Shown here: piece after piece, positions 25,935-34,398 of the stretch
Layout of the letters: each line of letters opens with the position of its first letter
Position numbering within the stretch: the first letter of the stretch is position 1
Source: an uncultured Eubacteriales bacterium
GTDB lineage: Bacteria; Bacillota; Clostridia; Oscillospirales; Ruminococcaceae
Direction: 5' to 3'
DNA length: 43,356 bases
NCBI GenBank assembly: GCA_900314975.1
Contig: OMXI01000027.1
Span: 1-43,356, forward strand
Position numbers and translations under genes: made by a program
Notes under the pieces: model-generated
Seen by the model: the letters and a program-made list of their open reading frames with translations, nothing else
Database searches by the model: none
Told to the model about the DNA's origin: nothing

Positions 25935-26585
25935 ATGATAGGTTGGATGTTACTTTCAATGGTGGTTTGTGGAATAGGTGTTCCGTTATTTATACTGTAC
26001 AAGTCCGATGATAACGTTACAGTAATGCGGATATACTCTTTTACTAATAATAATGGTTGTGACTATCACATAAAGGTTGCACTGTGCTGTACTCCTGAGA
26101 TAGCAACTAAAACATTCAATAAATACTATACAGTACGCAGAGAACTGTGCGAAATGCTTGATAAGAGCGAAACGTCAGTTAATGGACTGGGAGATTTCAA
26201 TTATGAGTTATTTCTGTTCGCAGATGCGGTCGAAAAAGAAATGCTGATTTTTAGTTACTGTTGCAAATACTATGGTGCTAAATATAAGATTGAGTTTTAT
26301 ACTGAACCTAAAGAGGATGCGGAACGCTCTAAAAGTATGTTTTTCCTCTTTGGAACTATGTTTATGATAATACTTGTGCTTATTATTATCATGTTTATCA
26401 GAGCAAATACTACGGGACATAAGGTTTTAATCTCCTGCATTGTTGGAATTGGACTTATGATGTCATACGGCTCAGTTGCATTATTGATAGCTAAACATAA
26501 AAGCCGAAAAGCCGCAAAATATAAAGATAAGATCAATCAATGCAAAATCACAGATTTTAGCTATTCGTGCAACGAAATCAACTAA
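25935..26585 (+). CDS. Hypothetical membrane protein
   Basis: 216 residues. One N-terminal membrane helix (4-22), a soluble domain of about 110 residues (CDYHIKVALCCTP, YELFLFADAVEKE), then two membrane helices around 138-158 and 165-187 and a short basic tail. No known family. A terminator follows it. Confidence 0.6.
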   Translation: MIGWMLLSMVVCGIGVPLFILYKSDDNVTVMRIYSFTNNNGCDYHIKVALCCTPEIATKTFNKYYTVRRELCEMLDKSETSVNGLGDFNYELFLFADAVEKEMLIFSYCCKYYGAKYKIEFYTEPKEDAERSKSMFFLFGTMFMIILVLIIIMFIRANTTGHKVLISCIVGIGLMMSYGSVALLIAKHKSRKAAKYKDKINQCKITDFSYSCNEIN

Positions 26586-26598
26586 ATATCACGAACAG

Positions 26599-26629
26599 TG
26601 CCGATAAGCAACAGCTTGTCGGTATTTTT
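26599..26629 (+). terminator. Terminator
   Basis: TGCCGATAAGC pairs with GCTTGTCGGTA, then five T. Confidence 0.75.
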
Positions 26630-26674
26630 GATGATATTTATATATCATCGGGTGCGGCAAGGTGTACAACTTGT

Positions 26675-26706
26675 GGAGAGAGGTCTTAACAGTGTTCCCT
26701 CTCTCC
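26675..26706 (+). promoter_or_regulatory. Hairpin in the par leader
   Basis: GGAGAGAGG pairs perfectly with CCTCTCTCC around a 14-nt loop, 50 bp before the palindrome pair. No T run follows at once. The loop-side strand could mask purine-rich sequences; the role is unknown. Confidence 0.45.
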
Positions 26707-26753
26707 ATTCCGTGCCATAGTAAAGAACACAGCATTTTTTATTCTTTTTTAGA

Positions 26754-26782
26754 TTGTCGCAAGACAAATTGTCGTGCGACAA
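26754..26782. promoter_or_regulatory. Tandem palindromes in front of parA (sites 1 and 2)
   Basis: TTGTCGCAAGACAA (26754-26767) and TTGTCGTGCGACAA (26769-26782), separated by one base, end eight bases before AGGAGG of parA. Both have the half-site TTGTCG. Position fits a ParB or ParA operator and partition site. Eight further sites follow across the element. Confidence 0.7.
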
Positions 26783-26803
26783 AAATACAAGGAGGAAGAA
26801 ACG

Positions 26804-27610
26804 ATGAAAAAGAACACGAAAAAACCAATCGTCATTGCAGTTGCTTCTCAAAAGGGCGGCGTGGCAAAGACCACAACAGCTATCAATGTAGCTGTTGCAC
26901 TTGGTCTGAAAGGCTACAAGCTTTTGCTCATAGACTTTGATCCGCAGGAAAGCCTTTCAAACTTTTTCGGTGTCTATGGCATAGATACCGATAACAATGT
27001 CGGTGATCTGATGTATAAGACTATCAACGGCGAGTCTTATGATATTGCCGACTACATTATTCACAACGAGGTCAACAATGTTGACATCATTTCATCTGAA
27101 AATGAGCGTATGAAAAAGCTCGACAAAACCGACCTAAACAGCATTGAGGGTGGTGAGCTTGTACTGAAAAGAGCGTTGGAAAACAATCATTCAGCTCTTA
27201 AAGACTATGATTTCATCTTTATCGACTGTTCGGCAAGCCTTGATTTTCTTACCGACAATGCTCTGACAGCTTCGGACTATGTTCTTGTTCCGTGTCAGGC
27301 AAGCCCAATAGTGTTTGCGGCTTTACCTAACCTGTACGCAGAGGTCGATGAGGTCAGAAACAAAACCAATTCAAAGCTTTCTGTGCTTGGTGTGGTAGCT
27401 ACTCTTTGCGAAAACACAAACATCAGCAGACAGACAATAGAAATGCTCGGTCAGACCTATGATGAGTGCTTTGATACACATATCAGCAGGCAGACCGTTG
27501 TCGGTGAGTCGGCTATCAAGGAAAAGGCTGTTGTGCTTTCACAGGCAAAGGATAATAAAGCCGCACAGCAGTACAGAAAACTCGCAGATGAAATACTTGA
27601 AAGGTTGTGA
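26804..27610 (+). CDS. parA: ParA-family partition ATPase
   Basis: Seen: 268 residues from ATG 26804 (AGGAGG upstream). Deviant Walker A KGGVAKTTT at 17-25, LLIDFDPQ Walker A' region, YDFIFIDCSASL Walker B. Short N terminus without a helix-turn-helix, so a type Ib/chromosomal-like ParA (Soj type). Known: it forms dynamic ATP-dependent complexes on DNA and segregates ParB-bound cargo. The parB gene starts four bases after the stop. Inference: it keeps an excised or episomal form of the element stable. Confidence 0.9.
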   Translation: MKKNTKKPIVIAVASQKGGVAKTTTAINVAVALGLKGYKLLLIDFDPQESLSNFFGVYGIDTDNNVGDLMYKTINGESYDIADYIIHNEVNNVDIISSENERMKKLDKTDLNSIEGGELVLKRALENNHSALKDYDFIFIDCSASLDFLTDNALTASDYVLVPCQASPIVFAALPNLYAEVDEVRNKTNSKLSVLGVVATLCENTNISRQTIEMLGQTYDECFDTHISRQTVVGESAIKEKAVVLSQAKDNKAAQQYRKLADEILERL

Positions 27611-27614
27611 TTGT

Positions 27615-28502
27615 ATGAAATTTGAGAATATAACAAAGAATACTACTCGCAAGAGCGAGATAAAGGGACTTGAAACCGCTACGATAATTGCTGAAAGACA
27701 GGTTTTGCCGATAGGTGATATAACTGTTTTTACTGACACAGACGGTTCTCCACAGCCGTTTAAAGTTGAACAGGCTGATGTAGATGTTCTTGCAAAGTCT
27801 ATCAAGACATATGGTCAGCTTACGCCAGTAACGGTACGCAAGCAGAAGGGCAAAAAGAAATATCAGCTCCTTTCGGGACATAAGCGTTATTTTGCGATGC
27901 TTCAGAACGGCGAACGGACGATTGATGCAAAAATCATTGATTGCAGTGATGAAAAAGCTGTCGAAATCATTACCAATGCTAATATCCAGCGTGACAAGCC
28001 GAAGCCGTCAGAACTTAACGCTATGTATCATTTTTATAAAAACGGTATAGGTGAGGATCAGTCGGTAACTGAACTGTCAGCAATGTTTAATGTTTCTGCA
28101 AAAACTCTTTATCGGTGTATTCATCTTGACGACCTTATCAATGAGCTTGTTGAGTTGGTCGATAATGAGAAAATCTCAACAATGGCTATTGAAATCATTG
28201 ATGAGCTTGACGGTACACAACAGAAAGTCCTTGCAGACTTTGTAACGATAGAAGAAAAACTGCTTACTCCGTCTGTTGCAAAGAAAATAATCAAAATGGC
28301 TGACGAGGGTATTGAGTTTACTGTTGAGAACATCAAAAACTACCTTGCGCCGAAGAAATCTGAAAAAGAAAAGAAAAAATACTCTTATGAATTTTTCAAC
28401 TCTCTTGCCAGTGAAAATCCCGACAGATACGATATGAACGAGCAGGAGCTTAACAGCTTGGTTAAAATGCTGCTTGACAATTATTTTGCAAGCACATTTT
28501 AA
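27615..28502 (+). CDS. parB: ParB/Spo0J-family DNA-binding protein
   Basis: Seen: 295 residues from ATG 27615. The N-terminal ParB/sulfiredoxin-like CTPase domain has LAKSIKTYGQLTPVTV, YQLLSGHKRYFAM (box II-like GxRR replaced by GHKR) and IITNANIQRDKPKPSE. A helix-turn-helix follows (TELSAMFNVSAKTLYRCIHL). C-terminal part about 80 residues. Known: binds parS-like sites. Inference: the 14-bp palindromes in the element are its sites, two lying in its own operon leader and one just after it. Confidence 0.88.
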   Translation: MKFENITKNTTRKSEIKGLETATIIAERQVLPIGDITVFTDTDGSPQPFKVEQADVDVLAKSIKTYGQLTPVTVRKQKGKKKYQLLSGHKRYFAMLQNGERTIDAKIIDCSDEKAVEIITNANIQRDKPKPSELNAMYHFYKNGIGEDQSVTELSAMFNVSAKTLYRCIHLDDLINELVELVDNEKISTMAIEIIDELDGTQQKVLADFVTIEEKLLTPSVAKKIIKMADEGIEFTVENIKNYLAPKKSEKEKKKYSYEFFNSLASENPDRYDMNEQELNSLVKMLLDNYFASTF

Positions 28503-28520
28503 TAGTTTTATCCCTTTAAC

Positions 28521-28563
28521 GAGCCGCAGGCTTGTCAGATTGCCTGCGGCTCTATCCCTTTTA
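28521..28563 (+). terminator. Terminator of the parAB operon
   Basis: GAGCCGCAGGC (28521-28531) pairs perfectly with GCCTGCGGCTC (28542-28552), followed by a T-rich stretch. Confidence 0.75.
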
Positions 28564-28565
28564 AA

Positions 28566-28579
28566 TTGTCGTGCGACAA
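28566..28579. promoter_or_regulatory. Palindrome site 3
   Basis: TTGTCGTGCGACAA, identical to site 2, right after the par terminator and 26 bp before a lipoprotein gene. Confidence 0.7.
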
Positions 28580-28605
28580 GATGAAACTTGATTATTGGAG
28601 CAAAT

Positions 28606-29466
28606 ATGAAAAAGATACTCATTGTGCTTTTAACGATTGTTTTGACTTTATCTTCCTGTAACATGAGTTCCAAAACATATATTAAAAAGACACATTTCAA
28701 GACACTGGTTGCAAACGAAAGCACTCGTATAGTGTATATTGAGGAAAAAGAGTTGGTTTATGTAGGTGTATGGGTCACGGTTCGTATGTACACTCCGTAT
28801 TATTCCTCTAACGGCTATCTTTGTCGTTATGAGAATAAAAAACTTTTTGAAATAACGGAGAATAATAAAGAGAATGATATGAATTCTAAATCCGCAAGTG
28901 AATTCTCTGCCAAAATATCTACAACACACTTTGATAATTTGGTTTTTAGTGACCGCACAGGAATAGTATATATTTCTGATAAATTCGGGGATAAAGTTCC
29001 ATACTATTCGTCCAATGGCAACCTTTGTCGTTATGAGAACAACGAACTCATTGAAATAGCTGATAAAGAGGAAAGCGATAGCAATGGCGCAAAAGGAAAG
29101 GCACGAATATCAGAGATACACATTGGAAACTTGGTGTATAACGAAAGTACGGATATAGTATACTTTTCAAATAGAGACGGATGCGCACCATACTATTCAT
29201 CAAATGGTAATCTATGCCGTTATGATAACGGCAAAATGGTTGAAATAACCGATGATAACAATGCAAAACCCGTATCTGATAAAAAGTATAAAGCCGACAT
29301 AGTTGTAAAGCATTTCGATACATTAGTAGCCAATGAAAGCACAGGAATAGTTTATATAGTAGGTGATAACGGTACTCACGCACCGTATTTCTCGTCAAAC
29401 GGTAACCTTTGCCGTTATGAGAACGGTAAACTGGTTGAAATCGTAAAGGAGGACAATTATGAATAA
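28606..29466 (+). CDS. Lipoprotein with four tandem repeats
   Basis: Seen: 286 residues. Signal peptide with lipobox LSSC. Four repeats of about 45-55 residues (about 29-84, 107-152, 172-215, 235-280), each with LVxxEST-x-IVYI, then PYYSSNG-x-LCRYEN and ending in a K/ELxEI strand. Linkers are rich in K, D, S and N. Weak resemblance of the TGIVYI...G core to DUF6440-like small beta domains is noted, not claimed. Each repeat has one conserved Cys. The next gene overlaps its end by eight bases. Probably surface exposed; ligand unknown. Confidence 0.7.
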   Translation: MKKILIVLLTIVLTLSSCNMSSKTYIKKTHFKTLVANESTRIVYIEEKELVYVGVWVTVRMYTPYYSSNGYLCRYENKKLFEITENNKENDMNSKSASEFSAKISTTHFDNLVFSDRTGIVYISDKFGDKVPYYSSNGNLCRYENNELIEIADKEESDSNGAKGKARISEIHIGNLVYNESTDIVYFSNRDGCAPYYSSNGNLCRYDNGKMVEITDDNNAKPVSDKKYKADIVVKHFDTLVANESTGIVYIVGDNGTHAPYFSSNGNLCRYENGKLVEIVKEDNYE

Positions 29467-30085
29467 TAACGATATTGTAAATGAGAATAATGTAGCTAAT
29501 GAAAATAAGAATGAACACAAAAAGGATTATCTGATGCTCGCTGTTCCAGTTGTTTTAGCAACATTTGCTTTATTACTGGTAACTTTTATAGTTATCCATA
29601 TCAAGAAAAGAGCAGACGAGCTTGGTGTTATTCTTTCAGAGAATGAAGCAATAGAGAATATCCGAGAGGGCGAGATTGTTGATAAGCTGATAATCAACTC
29701 ACAGACAAAGGCAAGAACTGGCGGCGGTGTTGTTATAAATCAGAACGGCGGTGTCGGTTATGGCATCGGCATTGGCGGCTCGGAGTATGTTCCAATGGAA
29801 TATCGCTTTGTCATTGAGGGCGAATATGAATTTAAAGGAAAAAAGAAAACAGGAAAAAGAGAAATTCAAGTATCCGAGGAAACTTATAATGCCTATAAGA
29901 TCGGAGATCACTTTGACAGCAGAGATTTAAAAGTTAACGATAGTTCGGGCGGTTACAGTGTGATTAAAACAGACAGTAATGGAGAGTTGACAGTTGAACG
30001 ACATATAAAGGGAGTAGAATTCAAAGTAGGTGACAATATCTATTATACTGATGAACACGGCATGGCGTATGACTATATGAGTTAA
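29459..30085 (+). CDS. Membrane-anchored hypothetical protein
   Basis: 208 residues. Asn-rich N-terminal cytoplasmic region, one membrane helix (about 25-47), then an extracytoplasmic beta-rich domain with a glycine-rich patch GGGVVINQNGGVGYGIGIGG (about 88-107). No family recognised. Overlaps the lipoprotein gene, so the two are coupled and may act together at the surface. Confidence 0.6.
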   Translation: MNNNDIVNENNVANENKNEHKKDYLMLAVPVVLATFALLLVTFIVIHIKKRADELGVILSENEAIENIREGEIVDKLIINSQTKARTGGGVVINQNGGVGYGIGIGGSEYVPMEYRFVIEGEYEFKGKKKTGKREIQVSEETYNAYKIGDHFDSRDLKVNDSSGGYSVIKTDSNGELTVERHIKGVEFKVGDNIYYTDEHGMAYDYMS

Positions 30086-30100
30086 AGGAGAGAGCAAACA

Positions 30101-30190
30101 ATGAAGCGGTTACGTTTATCATGGTTATAATGACGATCTGTGCATATCAAGAAAAGGACTTACGAAAAGCAGCTAACAAGGAGAAATAAT
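30101..30190 (+). pseudogene. Short remnant between two membrane genes
   Basis: AAGGAGAG precedes ATG 30101, but that frame stops after nine codons. A second frame reads EAVTFIMVIMTICAYQEKD and ends at 30187. The nucleotides resemble the TM-end of the upstream gene (VIHIKKRADE). Probably the decayed start of a related gene. Confidence 0.3.
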
Positions 30191-30499
30191 ATGAATATAC
30201 TTTTTATTGTATCAACTGATATATGGATAATCGCTTTAAGTTTCTTACAAATTAGTATTCACGATGTAGAACACAATTGTTCCACTAAACGCAGGGTATT
30301 TGACTGTATATTGTGCGGTGTTTTCACTTTAGCGTTAGTGTTATCGGTTTATTCTTTTGCTGTTATACCTAATATGAAAGCAAGAATTATCTGTTCTGTA
30401 ATTGCATTTGGAATACTAATATTCTTTATTGGAATTATGGCGCTGATAGTTAAAGGCATTAGCAAACGTGCAGATAAATATGCAGAAAAGGAGAAATAA
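30191..30499 (+). CDS. Small integral membrane protein
   Basis: 102 residues from ATG 30191 with AAGGAG upstream. Three hydrophobic helices (about 3-19, 34-55, 62-84) and a basic C terminus. Untagged. The stop is directly adjacent to the next start, so the two genes are coupled. Confidence 0.55.
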   Translation: MNILFIVSTDIWIIALSFLQISIHDVEHNCSTKRRVFDCILCGVFTLALVLSVYSFAVIPNMKARIICSVIAFGILIFFIGIMALIVKGISKRADKYAEKEK

Positions 30500-30754
30500 A
30501 TGGATATTGAAAAACGCAAAGTTGAGATATTACTTGATAAAAAGCAAGCTATGTTTATTAAACAACTTGCAAAGCACGATGGTGTAACTGAAAACAGAGA
30601 AATGGAAATCTTGTTAGATATACAGATTAAAAAAGAAATGGAAAGATATAAGAATAAAAACTTTTGGGACAACGAAAAAGAGTTTGATTTTCTTTTTAAG
30701 GAAGATGATAAAGAACTCGACCTAACAGAACAGGGCGAACACAGAGGACGATAA
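30500..30754 (+). CDS. Ribbon-helix-helix-like protein with C-terminal ELDLT tag
   Basis: 84 residues. The N terminus KRKVEILLDKKQAMFIKQLA with DGVTENREMEILLDIQI follows the beta-helix-helix plan of Arc/MetJ-type DNA-binding proteins. A K/E-rich linker leads to the terminal ELDLTEQGEHRGR (nt 30713-30751). First tagged protein of the element. A role as operon regulator is an inference. Confidence 0.6.
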   Translation: MDIEKRKVEILLDKKQAMFIKQLAKHDGVTENREMEILLDIQIKKEMERYKNKNFWDNEKEFDFLFKEDDKELDLTEQGEHRGR

Positions 30755-30773
30755 AATAAGGGAGGAAAAAATA

Positions 30774-30989
30774 ATGGCACAGAGAGTTGTAAATACAATA
30801 CACAGAATTACCAATATAACGAGTGATAAGGAGATAGACTACGGCTTGCACGTTCTTAAATGTGATCGGCAATATGATGACGGAACAATAGATCACAACA
30901 CAACGGCTGTTGTTTCCCCACGAGAGTACACAGAAATACAAAGAACTGGTTTCTATACCGTTTATGATGATGGAGAATTAGGAGGTTAA
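30774..30989 (+). CDS. Small hypothetical protein
   Basis: 71 residues, GGGAGG upstream. Beta-rich, containing GLHVLKCDRQYDDGTIDHNTTAVV. It lacks the tag. The codons of its last two Gly residues contain AGGAGG, the ribosome site of the next gene, so the end of this protein is partly fixed by that signal. Confidence 0.55.
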   Translation: MAQRVVNTIHRITNITSDKEIDYGLHVLKCDRQYDDGTIDHNTTAVVSPREYTEIQRTGFYTVYDDGELGG

Positions 30990-30992
30990 ACT

Positions 30993-31742
30993 ATGGCACA
31001 GAAAAGTTATTATTATGTAGGCGTAATGGACAGAGAAGAAGGTCTGAAATTTGTAACGAAAGCCAACTATCAGGACAGGACAGCAGAGTGGAACAGGAAT
31101 GGAAAGCCGCTTGCTATGTCACAGTCAGCCGCCAATGATATTTCACAGGGGTTGATTGCTAACTGGTGTCCGTCCTGTGTGATTAAGACAACATACGAAC
31201 TGGATAATCAATGCTGTTGGGTGCTGAACGAGGAACAGAAGAATATTGACAAGCTATCAAGCTTTGTTGCTAATACTATTAAAAATTACGAATTGAGCAT
31301 AAAGCATAATAAGGCAGACTACTTTCAAGAATACTCTCAAGACTTTACAGCAGATATTAACCTTTACACAGGCACAATCAGAGTGTTGGATTATGATGAT
31401 AATGATATAGTCAAATTTATTCCATCAGAGCGTGGCGATGATAGAGAGGTCACAGCTTATGAAATATATCCCAATAATCGTATGTGGACACTGTTTTCTA
31501 ATACACAGGAAAACAGAGAGAGTTTTGTCGAACAGCTTGAAAGCAAGACTGAAAAAGTCTTTGCTTTTGCTGATGATAAGACTGATAGGGTTAATGTTTA
31601 CGCTCGTGTTAAAGAGCAGGAAACTAATGATGACGAGCAGAATGAGAAACTTGAACTGACAACATCACCGAAAGACAACGAAGAATACTTGGAAGAAGAT
31701 GAGGAACTCGATCTGACCGCAGGCAACAACAGAGGACGGTGA
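30993..31742 (+). CDS. Hypothetical tagged protein with a YodL/DUF-like N terminus
   Basis: 249 residues, soluble. N terminus MAQKSYYYVGVMDREEGLKFVT is followed by a Cys-containing stretch (NWCPSCVIKTTYELDNQCCW). The last 45 residues are very acidic and carry KLELTTSPKDN followed by EELDLTAGNNRGR, so the LxLT motif occurs twice. Function unknown. Coupled to its neighbours by short spacing. Confidence 0.6.
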   Translation: MAQKSYYYVGVMDREEGLKFVTKANYQDRTAEWNRNGKPLAMSQSAANDISQGLIANWCPSCVIKTTYELDNQCCWVLNEEQKNIDKLSSFVANTIKNYELSIKHNKADYFQEYSQDFTADINLYTGTIRVLDYDDNDIVKFIPSERGDDREVTAYEIYPNNRMWTLFSNTQENRESFVEQLESKTEKVFAFADDKTDRVNVYARVKEQETNDDEQNEKLELTTSPKDNEEYLEEDEELDLTAGNNRGR

Positions 31743-31748
31743 GGATTG

Positions 31749-31985
31749 ATGTACAGACTAAAGTTTATTTATAATGACTCTACCGCTACTCAAACAGAGT
31801 ATTACAGTGGTGGAACATATCAATTTCAAGGTGAAAAATACGCCTGTACAAGTGGTTCTCTGTCAAATGCAAAGTTGTTTAAGTCACATAAAACGGCAGA
31901 GAGTGCATATAACAAGCTGCATAGCAGCTGTGTGAATGTGCCTTCTGATTATGAGATCGAGGATTGTTCAAGCCATATTCTCTAA
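31749..31985 (+). CDS. Small hypothetical protein
   Basis: 78 residues from ATG 31749, preceded by GGTGAGG. Beta-hairpin-rich, four Cys, KTAESAYNKLHSSC helix. Untagged. Last gene before palindrome site 4. No family recognised. Confidence 0.5.
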   Translation: MYRLKFIYNDSTATQTEYYSGGTYQFQGEKYACTSGSLSNAKLFKSHKTAESAYNKLHSSCVNVPSDYEIEDCSSHIL

Positions 31986-32013
31986 ATCTTATACACTTAC
32001 CTACTTGAACAGG

Positions 32014-32077
32014 GCAGGCTGAACGGCTGTTCGGCTTGCTCTGCTTGGGCAGGAGCATTGAGATTTTTTTCTTTTTT
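32014..32077 (+). terminator. Terminator-like stem-loop
   Basis: GCAGGCTGAAC (32014-32024) pairs with GTTCGGCTTGC (32029-32039) using G-T pairs; T runs appear about 25 bp later. A weak terminator at the end of the 28606-31985 unit. Confidence 0.4.
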
Positions 32078-32080
32078 AGA

Positions 32081-32098
32081 TTTTGTCGCAAGACAAAA
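32081..32098. promoter_or_regulatory. Palindrome site 4
   Basis: TTTTGTCGCAAGACAAAA, preceded by a T run and AGA, identical to sites 5 and 6. Confidence 0.7.
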
Positions 32099-32167
32099 AT
32101 GCCGCAGGCAGAAAGGACAGATTATAAAAGATAACAGACTATTATGATGAAAGGCGGTATAAAGCAA

Positions 32168-32731
32168 ATGAATATCTCGTATAGTAATTACAATTATGCC
32201 AGTATAAATAATAAGCATAATATACAGCAAACATATATCACGTCTTTTCCAAAAGACGAACGTTTTCCATTTTATATATTGCGTGCCTGTAATTACGATT
32301 ATAGCACGGCAAAATTAGAAGCAATACTAAACTATGATCAATATATCGGTATGCAATTTGTAGTTAGATATGATACAATTACATATTTAATGTACTTTGC
32401 CATAGATGAAGCATATCGCAATAACGGCTATGGCGGACAAGCTTTACGAAGCCTTATAATACGAAACGACAATGTTCTTTTATGTATTGAAAATCCAACA
32501 AAAAAGAAATCAATTGCATACAGACGAAAAAATTTCTATATCAGAAACGGTATGTATGAAACAGGAGTATTTATTGAAGATACAGGCATCACATATGAAG
32601 TATTAAGTTCTGAAAAGGGCTTCAAACCTGATGAAGCTTGTTTGAGAAACAGGTATGCCAAAATGACAACCGATGCAACTCTTATGCGGATAATTTCAAA
32701 TACATTTGAAATGAATGTAAAACTACTATAA
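32168..32731 (+). CDS. GNAT-family N-acetyltransferase
   Basis: 187 residues from ATG 32168. Motif A YLMYFAIDEAYRNNGYGGQALRSL with the acetyl-CoA-binding R-x-x-G-x-G/A loop at 84-90 (RNNGYGG). A late strand and helix contain KKSIAYRRKNFYIRNGMYETG, the usual motif B. AAAGGCGG lies 11 bp upstream. The substrate is unknown; the N-terminal Tyr/Asn-rich 25 residues are unusual. Monocistronic, between palindrome sites 4 and 5. Untagged. Confidence 0.8.
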   Translation: MNISYSNYNYASINNKHNIQQTYITSFPKDERFPFYILRACNYDYSTAKLEAILNYDQYIGMQFVVRYDTITYLMYFAIDEAYRNNGYGGQALRSLIIRNDNVLLCIENPTKKKSIAYRRKNFYIRNGMYETGVFIEDTGITYEVLSSEKGFKPDEACLRNRYAKMTTDATLMRIISNTFEMNVKLL

Positions 32732-32743
32732 GCACTTTTTAGA

Positions 32744-32761
32744 TTTTGTCGCAAGACAAAA
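32744..32761. promoter_or_regulatory. Palindrome site 5
   Basis: TTTTGTCGCAAGACAAAA, 12 bp after the GNAT gene, preceded by CTTTTTAGA as at sites 4 and 6. Confidence 0.7.
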
Positions 32762-32829
32762 AACAAAACAATATGTATTTAAGGAGTCGTTTATGCGGCT
32801 CTTTTTTATTTTGAAGAGGAGGAATATCA

Positions 32830-33423
32830 ATGCAGCATGATAGAAGCGTAAAATCCTACGTAGAGCAGATAAGAACACAGGCACAGGAGTTTTTGGACTT
32901 TGTTAATTCCAATAACCAGTGTGCGTACTCTGACAGAATGGTGGAAAACATTCTGAAAACCTCTGAAAAGCTCGACAAGGTATATAACTCGAACTTTGAA
33001 AGCGTGGAGATAAAGCAGGAAGAAAACCTGACTGCTGATGAACGCTTTGAAAAAGCTCTTGATGAAATTGCAGAAAGAGAGTTGCGAGAATATAATCCGA
33101 GCGAAATTGTGGAAAATATGATTGTTTGTTGGCTTAAAACAGATAGCAGCATTATACGTTCCAATGATAATGACTGGAGAATTCAACGCACTAATGATGC
33201 ATCATCTTCGCTTTCTGCTAAAATATACTATAAAGATAATGAGGTCTGTGATATATGCGATAACACCAGTTTATTCATTATAACTCCTGTGGCTGAGGAG
33301 TGGCATTATGTTGCTGAAAGTGCGGAAAAAGCATATCAGTCAGTCGATAAGTCGTTTATCTGTCAGATCGTTGAAAATGGAGAACTTGATCTGACAGGAC
33401 AGGACGAACACAGAGGGCGGTGA
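32830..33423 (+). CDS. Hypothetical tagged protein
   Basis: 197 residues, GAGGAGG upstream. Two parts: an N-terminal helical domain (1-100, with QAQEFLDFVNSNNQ) and a C-terminal alpha/beta domain (WRIQRTNDASSSLSAKIYYKDNEVCD). Ends GELDLTGQDEHRGR. No family recognised. The terminal codons lead directly into the GTG start of the next gene. Confidence 0.6.
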   Translation: MQHDRSVKSYVEQIRTQAQEFLDFVNSNNQCAYSDRMVENILKTSEKLDKVYNSNFESVEIKQEENLTADERFEKALDEIAERELREYNPSEIVENMIVCWLKTDSSIIRSNDNDWRIQRTNDASSSLSAKIYYKDNEVCDICDNTSLFIITPVAEEWHYVAESAEKAYQSVDKSFICQIVENGELDLTGQDEHRGR

Positions 33424-33636
33424 GTGAACATAAAAGCAAATGATGTTCTTGTAAACGCCGATTTTATTGAATTTCTGATTAGAGAAAAAATGGATACAAT
33501 ATGTGAGGGTAACTGTGATGATTGTATTTTCAATTTTGGAAAACAGAAATACAATGTATCAACGTGTGATAAATTAACATTCAAACAGCTGTATGACATA
33601 TCATATGAACTTTACAAAAGGAGAAATGATTTATGA
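33424..33636 (+). CDS. Small Cys-rich hypothetical protein
   Basis: 70 residues starting with GTG 33424, adjacent to the stop of the tagged gene upstream. Four Cys, including CEGNCDDC at about 28-35, which could bind a metal. Overlaps the next gene by four bases. Untagged. Confidence 0.5.
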   Translation: MNIKANDVLVNADFIEFLIREKMDTICEGNCDDCIFNFGKQKYNVSTCDKLTFKQLYDISYELYKRRNDL

Positions 33637-34397
33637 ATGAATGGAGATTAAACTATATCAACGGAAAGCCGTTTCCGAAAACAATAGGTTTTAACGGAGT
33701 ACAGCGATACAGAATTGCCGCAGAGTGCAACGGCTATGTTCTCGGTGTGACCGAAAAAGGCAACTGCGCTGTGTGGTCGGGCGGTTATCACGCAAATGGC
33801 GAACTGCGTGAGGTCAGTGGCGGCAGTTACTTTACAGGAGTTGATTTTGGTTCAAGTCCTGAAAAATGCTTTGAGAGTGCTTTTGCTTTATTTGCTGAAA
33901 GAGCAAGCGGCGGCAAGGTAGCTTCTGTTGAGGAAACAAGGCTCGATGTTCTCAAAGGAATGAATGAGAATATTGATAGTGTGGAACTCGATTGGAATGA
34001 GACTTTAATAGCGCAAGGGTCTAAAGAACTTGGTAAAACTATTCGTTCAGTTGATTATGAACATCCCAGTGTTAGTGATGTTGCCAATAGAACAGAGATA
34101 AAGACATACTATGAACATGACGGTAACTATTTTGTTGTAACACAAGAAACTGACGATCTTGCTGATGTTCACAGTAGCAGTTGTGAAAGTATAACATTTG
34201 ACGATATGATAAACGCTTTCGTAGATGCTAAAGAATACGGAGATAAATTCGATGAAGAACGTGGTATTCTGCACGATAGCGTAAGTTGTCACATATTTGA
34301 CGAACAACTTAAAGACGATGTGAAACAGGTTTATGAAAACAGAGAGCAGAGCGAGGAACTTGATCTAACACAAGAGCAGGACAGAGGGAGGTCTTAA
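33633..34397 (+). CDS. Hypothetical tagged protein
   Basis: 254 residues, AAAGGAG upstream. N-terminal beta-rich domain about 1-95 (CNGYVLGVTEKGNCAVWSG), helical C-terminal half with DDMINAFVDAKEYGDKF. Ends ELDLTQEQDRGRS. The codons for the last residues read AGAGGGAGG, an excellent ribosome site for the gene at 34399. Confidence 0.6.
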   Translation: MNEWRLNYINGKPFPKTIGFNGVQRYRIAAECNGYVLGVTEKGNCAVWSGGYHANGELREVSGGSYFTGVDFGSSPEKCFESAFALFAERASGGKVASVEETRLDVLKGMNENIDSVELDWNETLIAQGSKELGKTIRSVDYEHPSVSDVANRTEIKTYYEHDGNYFVVTQETDDLADVHSSSCESITFDDMINAFVDAKEYGDKFDEERGILHDSVSCHIFDEQLKDDVKQVYENREQSEELDLTQEQDRGRS

Positions 34398-34398
34398 A

